Part shown: in pieces, positions 24,978 through 36,416 of the stretch
Numbering within the stretch: the first letter of the stretch is position 1
Layout of the letters: each line of letters opens with the position of its first letter
NCBI RefSeq assembly: GCF_032854445.1
Contig: NC_088297.1
Span: forward strand, 7,985,375-8,049,374
Direction of reading: 5' to 3'
DNA length: 64,000 nucleotides
From: Liolophura sinensis
Lineage: Eukaryota; Mollusca; Polyplacophora; Chitonida; Chitonidae
Made by a program: the position numbers and the translations under genes
The notes under the pieces: generated by a model
The model's database searches: none
Told to the model about the DNA's origin: nothing
The model's input: the letters and a program-made list of their open reading frames with translations, nothing else

Positions 24978-25180
24978 GATTAAGTAACAGTATTATCATT
25001 AACAGGATTACACTCTCTGAATAAAGCACAGATTCTAATGCTGAAATCTGGCTGAGACCACTTCTGGTTTCGAACCAGCGACCTCAGAGTCAGGCACCAA
25101 ATCGCCAGCAATAGATATGAACCGTCTAGACCACTCGACCATCGACAAAATAGAAGGTAGTTGACCTGTAGACTTTATAG
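24978..25180 (-). repeat. Repeat D copy with tRNA-like core
   Basis: The reverse complement shows an A-box-like 'GGTCGAGTGGTCTAG' and B-box-like 'GCTGGTTCGAAACCAG' with long variable-arm spacing. It ends in the same ATAATACTG block as the 22.8 kb copy. It could be a tRNA-Ser/Leu-derived SINE; the folded acceptor stem is not convincing for a live tRNA gene. Confidence 0.65.
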
Positions 25181-25278
25181 AGAACATGCATTGCCCCTCC
25201 GATGATCACAAATGACGTTACTCCCTTTGGTGAACATATCAGATAGTTACAGGTGTCATTTTAGAAAGTGGATTAAGC

Positions 25279-25373
25279 AACAGTATTATCGTTAATAGGG
25301 ATTACACTTTCTGAATATAGAATATTACATATTCTGAATATAGCTTGTAATCCCTATTAACGATAATACTGTT
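25279..25373. repeat. Perfect 28-bp inverted repeat from repeat D
   Basis: The arm AACAGTATTATCGTTAATAG... at 25279-25306 and its exact reverse complement at 25346-25373 are separated by 39 bp. The arms are the terminal block of repeat D (also at 22.89 and 24.98 kb). Confidence 0.92.
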
Positions 25374-26384
25374 AATATTTCATACTATCAAATAACATAC
25401 GGCTTATGATACATTTGGGGTCCCGGTAACTAAAATATACTTCTCTTTTTAATCTCAATAACAAAAGGTATGTTGGCTCAATCCCAGTCGTGGACAGAAA
25501 ATTATCGAGTTTTTTCTGCCTTAGGACCGAGTTCTTAGTTTTTGCGCTGACAAATCTCTTAATGTCTCGCGTTATCTAGCATCCATCGGACTGTCAAGTA
25601 ATAGAGGAAACATATTTTCCCAATCCAACAATTTACACATAAATCCAATGAACCGTTTTGTTTGACTCTCTGCCACATGTCATGTGCTCAGACGAAGAAT
25701 AATTCATAATCCTTGTAAATCTTAGCATTAAACAGCCGAGTTTCTGGTACATATGAAAATGAATATGAAAAAGGACGAAGCCAATTAGGTTTAAAGCAGG
25801 CTGGGAAATACTTAGTTATATAAACGTGGTAAAACGTAGTAAAACGTGGTATAGTAATGCCAAGCACACACGTTCTTCGGAAAAAGAGAATTTGAATGCC
25901 GCCCGTGTTAGGGTAACCGATATTCCGCATTTTGAGTATCGAGATCCGAAAATGCTACTTTTATCAACAAATGTTTATTGTTGTGGGCTGTGCTTTGTAA
26001 GACTTTCACGGCCGGATTTCTTCAGATTAGATGTAATATGCCAATGAAATGATCTTTCCTTATGAGTGCTTCTTTATGAATGATTTCAGCAAAAGTAACA
26101 GAAATACAAAATGCAGGCTTTATCCGTGGCCCTTTATTGCAACAAGCTATATAAACATGCACTAGAATTGTGTTTTGTATTACTGATGTTTAGATAGATC
26201 TAACGAATCTCTTCACTTTACCCGTGTATGTCAAATCATATCCTAATTTCTGTTGGTAGATTTCCACGTCGTCTGATATCTTAGATTTAAGAGCTAATGT
26301 GACGCAACTTAGTTGCTTTAAAAGTTAAGGTACACATTTGACTTGATGCTTTAATTAGGTCTTATACAAGACTTCCTCTGTTCT
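25374..26384. other. CDA-2 3' flank, no gene seen
   Basis: No supported gene on either strand. Confidence 0.5.
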
Positions 26385-27479
26385 CTAACTCATACCAGCA
26401 GTTATATTCGGACATAGCCAGGGTTCAAAGGTTGCTACGTCGACGACGTCGATCGGCCGACGAACCCACTGCAGAAGTTGTTGATAACTGACGAAGTACG
26501 CATTGCAGATCCTGAGCACTGCCTCTATGAACTCTTCCACAGCTTCAAGCCTGTACTCCGCCTGAAAGAAAAACGAGGAATGCAAGTTTATGTACATCGG
26601 TTCTTTGTTGTTGTTGTAGTTCCGCACAAAATTCTTCAGCAAAATGTCCAAGGTTTCTTCCTTCGTCTTCGGCGGTGAGAAACAGCTATCGAGGTAAGTA
26701 CACGGAAACCTGTCGTTCATGTCCGCCAGGGGCACAACCGGAATTTCCCAGAAGTCCGGCACAGGGTTCCGAGGGCAGGGTGGAATCTGACAGCGGAGAT
26801 GGAAGCCGTAATCAAGTGAAAATGGCCACTGTTGGCTGGCTCGACCAGAAGTACCGGAAACGAGAATACTAGCGTCGTACTCGTATCCCAGCTCAGTTAG
26901 CACTTCGAACGACATGTCTCCCCCTAGCTGGAGGAAAGGGGAACGCCAGCCGGAGATGTTCCGCAGTGGAATCCCGGCCAAAGCTGATATCAACCGCCTG
27001 GACTGTCCGGCCTCGAATAGCATGTCGTCCTTCGAAATTGTCTTCCAAAAGAGCGTGGGTGTGCGATGAGTGACGCTATGCGCGGCGATTTCCATGCCTC
27101 GGTCGTACAGTGACCGAACCATCGTGTAGTCTGTGAAATTGTGAGACACGAACAGAGTCATAGAAACCGGGCAGCCATTCGGATTTTTCAGTGTGGAAGG
27201 AAAGAGTCTGTTATATATGTCAATGTTCTGTGTATTGACAGCGTCGTCAAAGCCGAAGACAACAATCTGAGGAATGTCCACAGGATCCAGACTCCCAGGG
27301 GTAACAGGGATACTGTGAGCATTCTGCTTAGGGCAAAAACAGTCCGGGAGAACACAGTTCACATCATTTTCACAGGTTTCCTGGGTCTTACTTCTAACGA
27401 CTAACAACATCAGCATGGCAATAGCCACAACCTGGACCATTCCCCAGTTTCTCACCGCAAACATTATTCTCGCATCCAT
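26385..27479 (-). CDS. CDA-2: secreted CE4 polysaccharide (chitin) deacetylase-like protein, 364 aa, intact
   Basis: Predicted extracellular zinc-dependent deacetylase that removes acetyl groups from chitin-type polysaccharide. Residues 1-32 form a hydrophobic signal peptide; an internal ATG (Met6 or Met14) could equally be the start. A Cys-rich segment CVLPDCFC follows (42-49). CE4 motifs: FDDAV (77-81, base and metal Asp), HSVTH (134-138, metal His pair), RSPF (179-182), WEIP (244-247) and INLHSSF with His300. All expected catalytic residues are present. The reading frame is uninterrupted, with no introns and no chitin-binding domain. It ends shortly after the catalytic domain (PWLCPNITAGMS). 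A TATAAAA lies 56 bp upstream of the ATG. It points away from CDA-1 and in the same direction as CDA-3. Family assignment is sure; substrate specificity is inferred. Confidence 0.95.
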   Translation of the reverse strand: MDARIMFAVRNWGMVQVVAIAMLMLLVVRSKTQETCENDVNCVLPDCFCPKQNAHSIPVTPGSLDPVDIPQIVVFGFDDAVNTQNIDIYNRLFPSTLKNPNGCPVSMTLFVSHNFTDYTMVRSLYDRGMEIAAHSVTHRTPTLFWKTISKDDMLFEAGQSRRLISALAGIPLRNISGWRSPFLQLGGDMSFEVLTELGYEYDASILVSGTSGRASQQWPFSLDYGFHLRCQIPPCPRNPVPDFWEIPVVPLADMNDRFPCTYLDSCFSPPKTKEETLDILLKNFVRNYNNNKEPMYINLHSSFFFQAEYRLEAVEEFIEAVLRICNAYFVSYQQLLQWVRRPIDVVDVATFEPWLCPNITAGMS

Positions 27480-27534
27480 TGCTCACCACAGAAACAGTCA
27501 CCGCCGCCTGTGAAAGAGCTCGAGATCCACCTGC

Positions 27535-27541
27535 TTTTATA
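27535..27541 (-). promoter_or_regulatory. TATA box of CDA-2
   Basis: TATAAAA on the minus strand, 56 bp before the ATG. It implies a transcription start about 25-30 bp before the coding region. Confidence 0.6.
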
Positions 27542-29057
27542 TCGAAACGAAAAGGGACTCCCCTAGGAATTCTAACCTTTTTTTAATATTCCGTCCTCAC
27601 ATACACATATTTTTAAACTAATTAAACGAGACATGAAGTCCCTGAAGGAAAATAGACCCAAAACCATTTTTAGACATTGTATTCTGTCACCTGTAATATC
27701 ACAATATGCTAATGAGACGTACCACGGAACCACTTGAAACAAGCGAAGTACATGACCCTAGGCACAAACTCATGACACAATTCATTATGGTGGGAATAAA
27801 CATGTATACATGTGCGCAGCGACGAGTGAAATAAAAATACTGAAAGACTTGTAAAATGATTTGAGGAAATTTCAAAACGAGCGTGGGCATAGAAACCCAA
27901 ACTATTTGTCCTGGTCCCTGGTTGGCTGGGCGGAAAAACATATATGATAACAACAAAAAAAATTGCCCCACATTTTGGGATACCGCATTGTAAGGTTACA
28001 TTTGTTTCGTTTGCACATGAAGAATAATACGGGTTGCTGTCGTTTTTCAGATTTCCATTAGTGAAGAACATACAGGTAGAATATAGACCTGAATAGATTT
28101 GACACAGAACAATTGTGGAACTACTGAGATGCATTTATGTGTGCTGTGTACGTATACTGGTAGAATAAAACAATACTAGTTATGTGCATATAACCGTTAT
28201 CTCTAAATGATAAGAACTCTTTTACATACAAATCATGAGCAAAATTCTCTGTGTTAACAGTTAAGAACCCATTTTTCAAGTCTTATTACATGGAGGAATG
28301 GTTATGGCAATGTTGCAGCCTTAACGTGAGGACAGTAGTTGAGCTGGGAAATATATTTTATTAATTAATATATACCTGAATGATAACATCAGTTCTTAAT
28401 TTAGTTGCAGTTTGTACAGGAATGACGGATTTGAAGCTCTATTTATACACTACATGTAGTTGATAAAATGACTTTGCATCTAAATGAATGAAGTGAAGAA
28501 GACTTCAAGGCTGATGGTCACGTGTATAGTTTTGAAGAATGTCGAAAAAGCAAAAACACTTGCAGTAGAAAATACATTTCCATAATGTATAAACGATATA
28601 ATGTAATAATTGCCTACACCCTTTTGGCACACATTTAGGGTACCAAGGCACCTTTTAGTCGGTTATTAATTCACATAAGGGTGAAGATGTAAGTACATTA
28701 TTTATTCGCTTGACAATTAAACTTTTAACCTTTACCCACGCTGTGTACACATTTTGCCTTAGGAGGAACCCGCGGCCTCTTAAACTGTGACTTTACACAA
28801 TGACTTTTGTCGGTCTAATTCAGGCTTCTTGGGATGGGATACATTGTGTTTGATATACTATATAATACAGGTATAGTGGCAGGCACATGTATAGCAGATG
28901 GATATAGTGGGCTAGGGAAGATAATATGATAAATAGGGTGACCTCGCACATATATATTTCTTTCATTTTCTTTCAATGATCTTTAACACCGCGATGACAA
29001 ATTTTTGCGCTAATACCAAGGTGGTAGTCTGTCAGCAACCTATGAATCTTAGTGGCT
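27542..29057. other. Intergenic, no gene seen
   Basis: Overlapping minus-strand ORFs at 27699-28134 are in mutually shifted frames and show no domain. Confidence 0.5.
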
Positions 29058-29148
29058 TTCCCCGGTTTCCTCTCACCATAATCGCCTTAAATGTGAAATA
29101 TTCTTCAGTACAACGTAAAACACAAATCAAATAAATACATAAATAAAT
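29058..29148 (+). mobile_element. SINE-A 3' fragment, diverged
   Basis: Contains CTCACCATAATCG, then GTGAAATATTCTTCAGTAC, then an AAATAAATACATAAATAAAT tail. Confidence 0.8.
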
Positions 29149-29754
29149 ATAACACGACGGTCAGTGCATTTGAAGGAGAAAATTGGAGAACCGTGGGTAA
29201 TACCAGTGACCTTTGCCAAGCTGCTGACAATCTTTCCCACGTGTGGGTTACAAATATGTACATCATACTGGTGGAAGACTATAGTCTGTTTCTTTTTGAG
29301 AGTCGCCTATATTCAGCTGTCTGCAAAATCAATCATACTCGCTAAAAAAATTACCTTCAGTCAGTGACACATAACATCACAAACTTTATACATGGATATA
29401 TTTGAAGTTCATATGCTAGCTAGGAAAATGAAGTTAGAACACCTTTTCTAATTCATAATGTTAAAGTCCATAAACTCGCTTTCGACGGCGAGAATCCATT
29501 GCCGCGGGTAATGTTATAATTTTTAAAAACTAGTACATGCCAGGTAATGAGCGGAGTTCAACTTGTTTTGAAGGAGTTGACACCTGTTACCTGAACTACT
29601 GTCGATCTACTGCCATGTCTGAAATCGTTCTCACGTTTTAATATAATATAACCTTAATAAAGGAATTTTACTTTATCTCTTTCTTATACATGACCTCACA
29701 GTAGTTTAGTTTTAGAGATAGATATTAGGAAATTAAAGCGATCTAATTATTCTC
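29149..29754. other. Intergenic, no gene seen
   Basis: Nothing recognised. Confidence 0.45.
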
Positions 29755-30060
29755 AGAGACAGTAATGTAGGGTGTGTTATTGCATGGAGTTTGTTCTAGG
29801 CACTTGCTGGTGCAGCTGTTGTAAAACAAATTACTCTCCACGCCCATTGTCCAGCAAGTTGTTTTTGAATAATTATGACGTCACCCGAGGCAATGAGTTC
29901 TTGGTATCGGAACAAAGCTTATGGAGTTTAGCATTATGAATTGGAAAAAGCATTACAACTTAGTAATAACACTGATACATTCAATGTATCAATGTGTAGA
30001 GCTTGGGTTGTTGCGTGACACTACCTAAAGGTAATTTTGATAGCGAATATGATTGATTTT
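29755..30060 (+). repeat. Duplicated block, copy 1
   Basis: Matches 45178-45625 in the same orientation and order: GAGACAGTA, then AATAATTATGAC-TCACCCGAG, then ATTCAATGTATCAATGTGTAGAG, then GACACTA and AAAGG-AATTTTG. Copy 2 has a SINE-B inserted in the middle. Confidence 0.8.
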
Positions 30061-30361
30061 ACAGATAGCTGAATATAGGCGACTGGCTAAAAGAAACGGA
30101 CTATAGTACTCTTCTACAAGCAGTATACTGTATGCGAGAGCCTTCTTTGTCTTGTGTATAGAATTTCTCGTGAGAATGCGATCGAACCTTTGCATTTATA
30201 CGAGGTGGACATGTCTATGGGAAGATAAAGAGAGTACCCATTTCTAGATACCTGACAAATCTTCTGAATATTAGCTACAGCTCATCTATCAATGACTGGT
30301 TACGCGTCTACGACCTAATTAGTCAAGGACTAATCAGCTTCCGCAAGAGAACACTTTTTAA

Positions 30362-31160
30362 ACACATAGCTTCTAACAATCCATGCAGCCTATAGCTCAC
30401 CACAATGCATGGTGCCTATAGCTTACAACTCATACCGCTTATACTTACAGCGATTCATGCCGCCTACAACTTACCACAATTCCTGATACCTATAGCTTAC
30501 AACTCATGCCGCCTATAGCTTACAGCGATTCATGCCGCTTACAGCTTACCACAATTTATGATGCCTTTATCTTACAACTCATGCCGCCTATAGCTTACAG
30601 CGATTTATGCCGCCTATAGCTTACGACAATTCTTGATGCCCGTAGCTTACAATTCATACCGCCTATAGCTTACAACGAGTTATGAAGCCTACGGCTTTCA
30701 ATAATTCATGATGCCCATAGCTTACAATTCATGCCGGCTATAGCTTACAACATTTCACATCGCCTATAGCTTACAACATTTCACGTCGCCTATAGCTTAC
30801 AACATTTCACGTCGCCTATAGCTCACAACAATTCACGTCGATTATGGCTTACCAGAATGCATAGCATTCAAAGCTTACAAAAGTTCATACCGCTTTTAGT
30901 TTACAACATTCCACGTCCTCTATTTCGGAAAAAATGCATGACCCATATTTTTCAACAACTCATTTCGCCTACTGATTTAACAAGGATTTGTGATGCCTAT
31001 TTAACAATAATTCGTCTTGTCCAATCACAATAATATCTGTCGTCGGCTTAACAAAAAAAAAACAATATGTCGCCTATTTTACAACAATTCTTTTCGCCTA
31101 TTTATTTAACCACAATCCATGCCGCCTATTACACAACAATTCATGTTGCTAATTTAACAA
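30362..31160. repeat. Degenerate 26/23-bp tandem array
   Basis: About 30 units built around 'GCCGCCTATAGCTTACA' and 'ATTCATG', with alternating 26- and 23-bp spacing. It becomes more diverged toward the right end. The small ORF at 31067 arises from it. Confidence 0.88.
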
Positions 31161-31723
31161 AAAGTCTATTTCTTAGCAATTTATGTTACATATTTATCAT
31201 CAACGCATGTTTACTTAATTATACACACTTTGTGCATGTGTTTCCGATTTCCATTAAAGCAGGAGGAAGTGGTAATGACACCACGTAAAATTCATTCTTA
31301 ATTCCGCCTCTTCATATCCGTGTTTGTGTGATTAAGTGCTTCATGCGAAGCGATGTTTTAACATCCGTAGTGTCTGTAAATATAGTTGTCCCATAGAGAG
31401 AAATTTTTACGTATATCTATAGTCCATAATAAGCGTAGACTACATAATAGAGAGAACGTAAAGCAGAAAAAACGATAAAACGGGGTAATCAAGTACGTTC
31501 AGTATGGGGCATAAAGCCTTTCATACAATCAAAACAATTGCTGTGGTATTTGCTGAGTGAAAAAAAATTTAATATTCTTTTTTCTGATGCTGACTTTTTT
31601 GTACATTTTCATTCTCTATGACCACGTCTGGTGCAGTGGCTTGAATCTATTCGTCAGACATTCGTAAGCCAGCCGTGAAGGAAAATGATCGTTTCTAATT
31701 TATGATCACAATTTCCAAAGCAA
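31161..31723. other. Intergenic, no gene seen
   Basis: Nothing recognised. Confidence 0.45.
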
Positions 31724-32132
31724 CGTTCCACACAAATCACCCGTTTCACACAAGCCTCCCCTTCCACGCAAACCACCCATTCCACACAAATCACCCGTTC
31801 CACAAAAATCACCAGTTTCACACAAGCCACCCGTTCCACACAAATCACCCGTTCCACACAAATCACCCGTTTCACACAAGCTACCCGTTCCACACAAACC
31901 ACCCGTTCCACACATACCACTCGTTCCACACAAATCACCCGTTCCACACAAGCCTCCCGTTCCACGCAAACCACCCGTACCGCACAAATCACCCGTTCCA
32001 CACAAGCCACCCGTTCCACACAAATCACCCGTACCACGCAAACCACCCCTTCCACATAAATCACCCGTTCCACACAAGCCACCTGTTCCACACAAATCAC
32101 ACGTTCCACACAAATCATCCGTTCCACACAAG
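31724..32132. repeat. 18-bp tandem array, about 23 units
   Basis: Unit GTTCCACACAAATCACCC with variants (AAGCCACCC, AAACCACCC). Eighteen is a multiple of three, so several frames stay open and give FHTNHP-type or CVERVI-type repeats. No signal or splice evidence supports a protein. Confidence 0.95.
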
Positions 32133-33171
32133 AACTGAGCATGTAAGCAAGAGATTAGGACGGATTGGTGCCACCAGAATCATTCAACATGTTTTGGTGA
32201 GGAAAAGACACAAGGAGTGTCCCAGGTGAATCAAATCAATATCCAAATCGTTCGTCATTAACTTACCAAAGGTCGGTAGTTTATTACTTCGCTCCGGCTT
32301 TCTCTACAAATACAACTAACCGCCATGGTTTTAGTGAAAAAATCTGGATTATTGCATTAAAGGACAATCAAACAAAATACTTAACTAACAAATCCACGAA
32401 AGACCGAACGTGAGAGCTTTACTAACGATGTCGACTGTTTATTGGCAACTGGTCTTTAAGAACAACTGAGAGAGGAAATCTCGAGGGCATGTGAACACGA
32501 GCGTGTCTCACATCTTACATGATTACACGCATAACTCTTGTGTAGGCTGTAATAAAGCGTACACAGTAGCCTAAAGCTCTGTATACACGAGAGCTTAAAA
32601 CCCAACTCAACTCAACTTAACGCGACTGTTGCGTCATGTCCTAAGCGCTCGTGTAGGCGAAATAAAGAAGCGACTCAACTGGAGTTGTAATTCCAATCGT
32701 TTCTCAACGTGAAAATCTCGCTCACAAGCGTTATTTCACGACCACAAGCCATCACCCAGACATCCATCCCTCCTTAAATCACTTAAATCTACCCTCACCC
32801 CGAAAACCCGTCTCAGCATACCGAAAATGACACATCAACGAGCACTTGGTTGTCCTCTTATGTATGATAACCCGCCAACCAGGAAATACTACGGTTGACA
32901 GTTTTATTGTCTTCGGTACAGTCTGACTCTAAAGCAGCAGACTGAGACTAATGATGTTTCCGTCGGGCAGAGAACACATTCCCTTAGGTCTTCACCTAGT
33001 TCTGTATTAAACTTGTCACATGCGGCCCTCGCCATGTGGGTATCTTGTTTTCGTTATCTTTGAACATACCACGGAAACAATCCTTGCGAATGACTCTTGT
33101 CTTAGCCAATCCTCTGGCTGTCGAATAACCAATAAGAGTCTCGGCTACTCTGGCCTTAACTGCTAATATAC
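32133..33171. other. Intergenic, no gene seen
   Basis: Nothing recognised. Confidence 0.5.
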
Positions 33172-33427
33172 GTCTATTTATTTATTTATTGATTTGATTT
33201 GATTTGATTTTGTTGGTGGGGCCTCCGTGGCTCGCGTATGACCCAGGAGCCTCTCACCCATGCGGTTGCCGAGAGTTCAAATCCAGCTCATGCTGGCTTC
33301 CTCTCCGGCCGTAAGTCGGAAGGTCTTCAGCAACCTGCGGACGGTCATGGGTTTCCTCCGGGCTTCGCCGTATAAGTGAAATATTCTTGATGTACGGCGT
33401 AAAACACCAATCAAATGAATAAATAAA
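33172..33427 (+). mobile_element. SINE-A copy preceded by an inverted tail stub
   Basis: The sense copy starts at its head (GGGGCCTCCGTGGCTCGCG, 33219), with an internal deletion around the A-box and a second deletion in the middle of the body. It ends in AAATGAATAAATAAAT. The preceding 33172-33215 (TTTATTTATTGATTTGATTT) looks like a tail stub in the other orientation. Confidence 0.85.
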
Positions 33428-34974
33428 TATTTGATATAAGTGTTAGGCAGTGTATGAGTGTATGAGGAAATCGGGCGAAACTCACGCAAATTGCTGGCAG
33501 ATCTTCCCACGGAGAAACCGAAGATCAAATCAGTACGAGCCGGATATGAAGAAGTGGATGTCAACAAAACACGAATTGGGCTGGGTAACAGTTTTGACTA
33601 ATTAGCATAATTAAGTAAACAAACATCTAGAGTGAGCCATTGATTAATGAAGCCCGTACAAGTACAGTGGCAGAAATACAGAATTTGGGGCGTAAAAATT
33701 AGTGTGGTGCGTTATACAAATGAACAATCTCACAACATAAATGTTACTTCTTACATTTGTATCAGTTTTGTCATTTATGCCTATCTTCGCTGTTGGACCT
33801 CAGACCAGTAAGGTCGTAGACTCGAATCCAGATTGTGGTAATTTGGCGGCAATTTTAGGTCTAGAGGATTCGGGTACCTGTCGAATGGTTGTGTTGTTTT
33901 CTGGAGCCTCCAATTGCTTACTTCTAGTAAAAGTAATGTCATGATTTTATAAGTAAACAATTGTTGAGCAAGTTATTAGATAAGTTTATCACTCATTGGC
34001 AGATACTTTTGCTGCTGGGGCCTGGTTTACGAAGCATTCGCAAATTGCTGCTGGCTTAACTTCCATGGCATCAGATAGTGAATAGAATTTACGTCACCAC
34101 GGTAAATTACCTTCATGTTCCGTCAGCTTTATAAATACCACCCATCACCACCACCAGATTCTCAAATTTTACACATGAAGTCTGCATTACATATCAAACC
34201 TTTTAATCATTTTTCTTTCTTGTATATAATTTAATCAAGTAACAAAGATATATTAAAGAATGCTGGAATACTGTGCAATATAAGAAATTATATCCATAAA
34301 ACATATATATCTTCATTATTTTCACAAAGGAAATACGTCACTAATGTCATCAATGGTACACTATAGTCTATATTTGAAACTCTTCAGTCATATTTTTTTT
34401 ACAAAGATCTATTCTATATGTCATATACTATTAATGGTAACAATGTAATCTTTGTCGTGAGACATTTCTAAAATCTTGCTAGTCCTTTGTGTGAATGTGC
34501 CAATAGTTTTAAGAGACCAATATTTGGTAACCACGAAAGATAAGACGTGCACGTGATCTGTCTATAACTTTAATTTAATTAAATTTCTTAGTTTAATTCC
34601 AGACGATAGCTTACAGTTGACAGTAGTCTGTCGAAGAGTGTGACATTTCTGTTTTCGATAACATGGCACAGATTCGATTTTAATTTGATGAATGAAAATT
34701 TAAATCACAGAAATAAACATAAATTCTCGAGAATATTATAGATAGGCGTAAATTAGAACTCCACCTGAATACTCATAATTCTAAAATCATATATGAAAAA
34801 TAAGATTTATTTGTTTAGATTAATATTTAGCCGGAGCAAATATTTCACCATGATATTTAACTTATGTAACAGTTGTCAAAGGCTGAAAACGACTTAATTA
34901 GTTGACACGATTTAATTAGTTCATTAAAATAATACCATAAAGAAAGGGATAGAGACGATAAGTATTTACACATA
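33428..34974. other. Intergenic, no gene seen
   Basis: AT-rich. The ORF at 33741 has no recognisable domain. Confidence 0.5.
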
Positions 34975-35065
34975 ATTCTGTGATTATATATTTGTGAACG
35001 AAACCTTAATACAGTATTTATTGTACCGCTATATATTAATCCGTTATTTAACTTTTATGTGAGGC
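34975..35065. repeat. CDA-3 3' flank segment duplicated at 40.3 kb
   Basis: The 45-bp core beginning ATTTATTGTACCGCTATATA (35016-35060) matches 40367-40411 with one mismatch, and weaker similarity extends upstream. On the minus strand it holds a TTTATT complement (AATAAA, 35017-35022) 250 bp past the CDA-3 stop, a possible polyadenylation signal. Confidence 0.75.
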
Positions 35066-35274
35066 CCTCTGGGATACAACTGTTGTATTCATCATAAGAG
35101 TACAGCATGCAACAACAACGCTATTCCATTTGCCCTGAGTGATAATCAATATTTCACAAGTGATAGGTGCGGATTTCAAACATTCAACATTCTAATACTG
35201 ATTTTAAAAAAAACTGCATATCAATACTGATAAAACAAACGATTGTTCCTTATATACTGAAACCTTACTCAAAT

Positions 35275-36294
35275 TCACGGGCTGCAGTGCCAAGGCTCAA
35301 AGGAGGCAATTTCGGTAAGCTTAGTCGGATTACGCACCCATTCCAACATTTTGTGAAAACTGACGATATAGACATCATCGTTCTCCAAAATAGTCTGCAT
35401 AAATTCGTCCATTGCATCCAATTTGAAATCAGCTGAAAACCAGGCAGCATGCATGTTGATGTAAAGCGGAAATCGACGGCCGTTGTAGTTCGCAACGAAA
35501 TTTTTCATAAGAATCTCCAGGGCTTCTGCCTTGTTTGTCGGCTGGTAGTAGCATCCATCGATGTAACTGCACGGGTAAATACCTTCTCGATCGCTGATTG
35601 GTACAACTGGGACTTCCCAGAATCCCTTGTGTGAGTTCTGGGGACATGGCTGGGTGACGCAAGCGGGGATGAAACCAAAGTCCAGAGTAAACGGCCATTG
35701 TTGGTGAGTATTTCCGGTTATTCCATATGTCAGCAGACTAACATCGTACTCGTACCCTGCCTCTTGGAGAACCTCGAACGACAGGTCTCCACCTGGCTGA
35801 AGGAAAGGAAATCTCCAGCCGCGGATGTCTTCTTCGGGGATTCCGGCTCTAGTTGATATTAGCCTCTTTGATTCCTTTGATTCGAATAACATGTCGTCTC
35901 TGGAAATGTTTCTCCAAAATTCAGTGGGTGTCCTGTGGGTGACACTGTGGGAGGCTATCTCCATCCCCCGCAGGTACAGATTTCTCACCAGCCCATAGTC
36001 GGTGTAATCGTGACTGATGAACAGGCTCATGGTGATCGGACAGCCATTCGGGTTCTTTCGACTCTCCGGAAATAACTGTTCGTAAAACGGGTAGTTAACG
36101 ACGGTGACGGCGTCATCAAAACCGAAGGCAACTATCTGTGGAATCTCGTGACCTTCAATATCGCCTGGGACCACCTCAGCACAGAAACATTCTGGAAGAG
36201 AGCAATTGTTTCCTTGGATACATTTGCTGTTGTCGAATGGCAACGCACGGGCAGTGGCCAAAAGACAGACAAGGTAGACGGGAGCACCCCACAT
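35275..36294 (-). CDS. CDA-3: secreted CE4 polysaccharide (chitin) deacetylase-like protein, 339 aa, intact
   Basis: Signal peptide at residues 1-18 (MWGAPVYLVCLLATARALP). A Cys motif (CSLPECFC, 31-38) comes before the catalytic domain. CE4 motifs are complete: FDDAV (59-63), HSVTH (116-120), RFPF (161-164), WEVP (226-229) and INMHAAW with His282. It should bind the catalytic metal and be active. Single exon, ending PWHCSP close behind the domain, like CDA-1. It is closest to CDA-4: long identical runs such as NPNGCP, GWRFPFLQPGGDLSFEVLQE and SFHKMLEWVR. It shares with CDA-4 a promoter and 5' leader but differs by a shorter linker after CFC. Orientation is opposite to CDA-4. Substrate (chitin) and tissue are inferred from the family only. 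Confidence 0.96.
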   Translation of the reverse strand: MWGAPVYLVCLLATARALPFDNSKCIQGNNCSLPECFCAEVVPGDIEGHEIPQIVAFGFDDAVTVVNYPFYEQLFPESRKNPNGCPITMSLFISHDYTDYGLVRNLYLRGMEIASHSVTHRTPTEFWRNISRDDMLFESKESKRLISTRAGIPEEDIRGWRFPFLQPGGDLSFEVLQEAGYEYDVSLLTYGITGNTHQQWPFTLDFGFIPACVTQPCPQNSHKGFWEVPVVPISDREGIYPCSYIDGCYYQPTNKAEALEILMKNFVANYNGRRFPLYINMHAAWFSADFKLDAMDEFMQTILENDDVYIVSFHKMLEWVRNPTKLTEIASFEPWHCSP

Positions 36295-36302
36295 GATTTA
36301 GG

Positions 36303-36355
36303 TCAGCGTACAATAACGACTTCTGACAAAACACAGCTGTAATGCTTGCGAGCAG
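36303..36355 (-). promoter_or_regulatory. Conserved 5' leader of CDA-3
   Basis: This 53-bp stretch before the ATG matches 50180-50232 upstream of CDA-4 at 46 of 53 positions without gaps. Such conservation outside the coding region supports recent duplication or shared function. Confidence 0.8.
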
Positions 36356-36388
36356 ACATCAATTGATTATATCGAAGGCGTAAGTTTG

Positions 36389-36416
36389 TTATATAAAAGA
36401 GCGTGTGATGACGTCA
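36389..36416 (-). promoter_or_regulatory. CRE plus TATA promoter of CDA-3
   Basis: A palindromic TGACGTCA (36409-36416), the consensus CREB/ATF site, sits about 12 bp upstream of TTATATAA (36389-36396). The TATA box is about 95 bp before the ATG. The same arrangement stands before CDA-4. Confidence 0.7.

Noticed and set aside
25055-25150. Functional tRNA-Ser/Leu gene
   Set aside because: A- and B-box-like parts exist, but the acceptor stem does not pair and the same core recurs in a repeat family.
31654-32229. FHTNHP-type or CVERVI-type repeat proteins
   Set aside because: Open in several frames on both strands as a consequence of the 18-bp unit.
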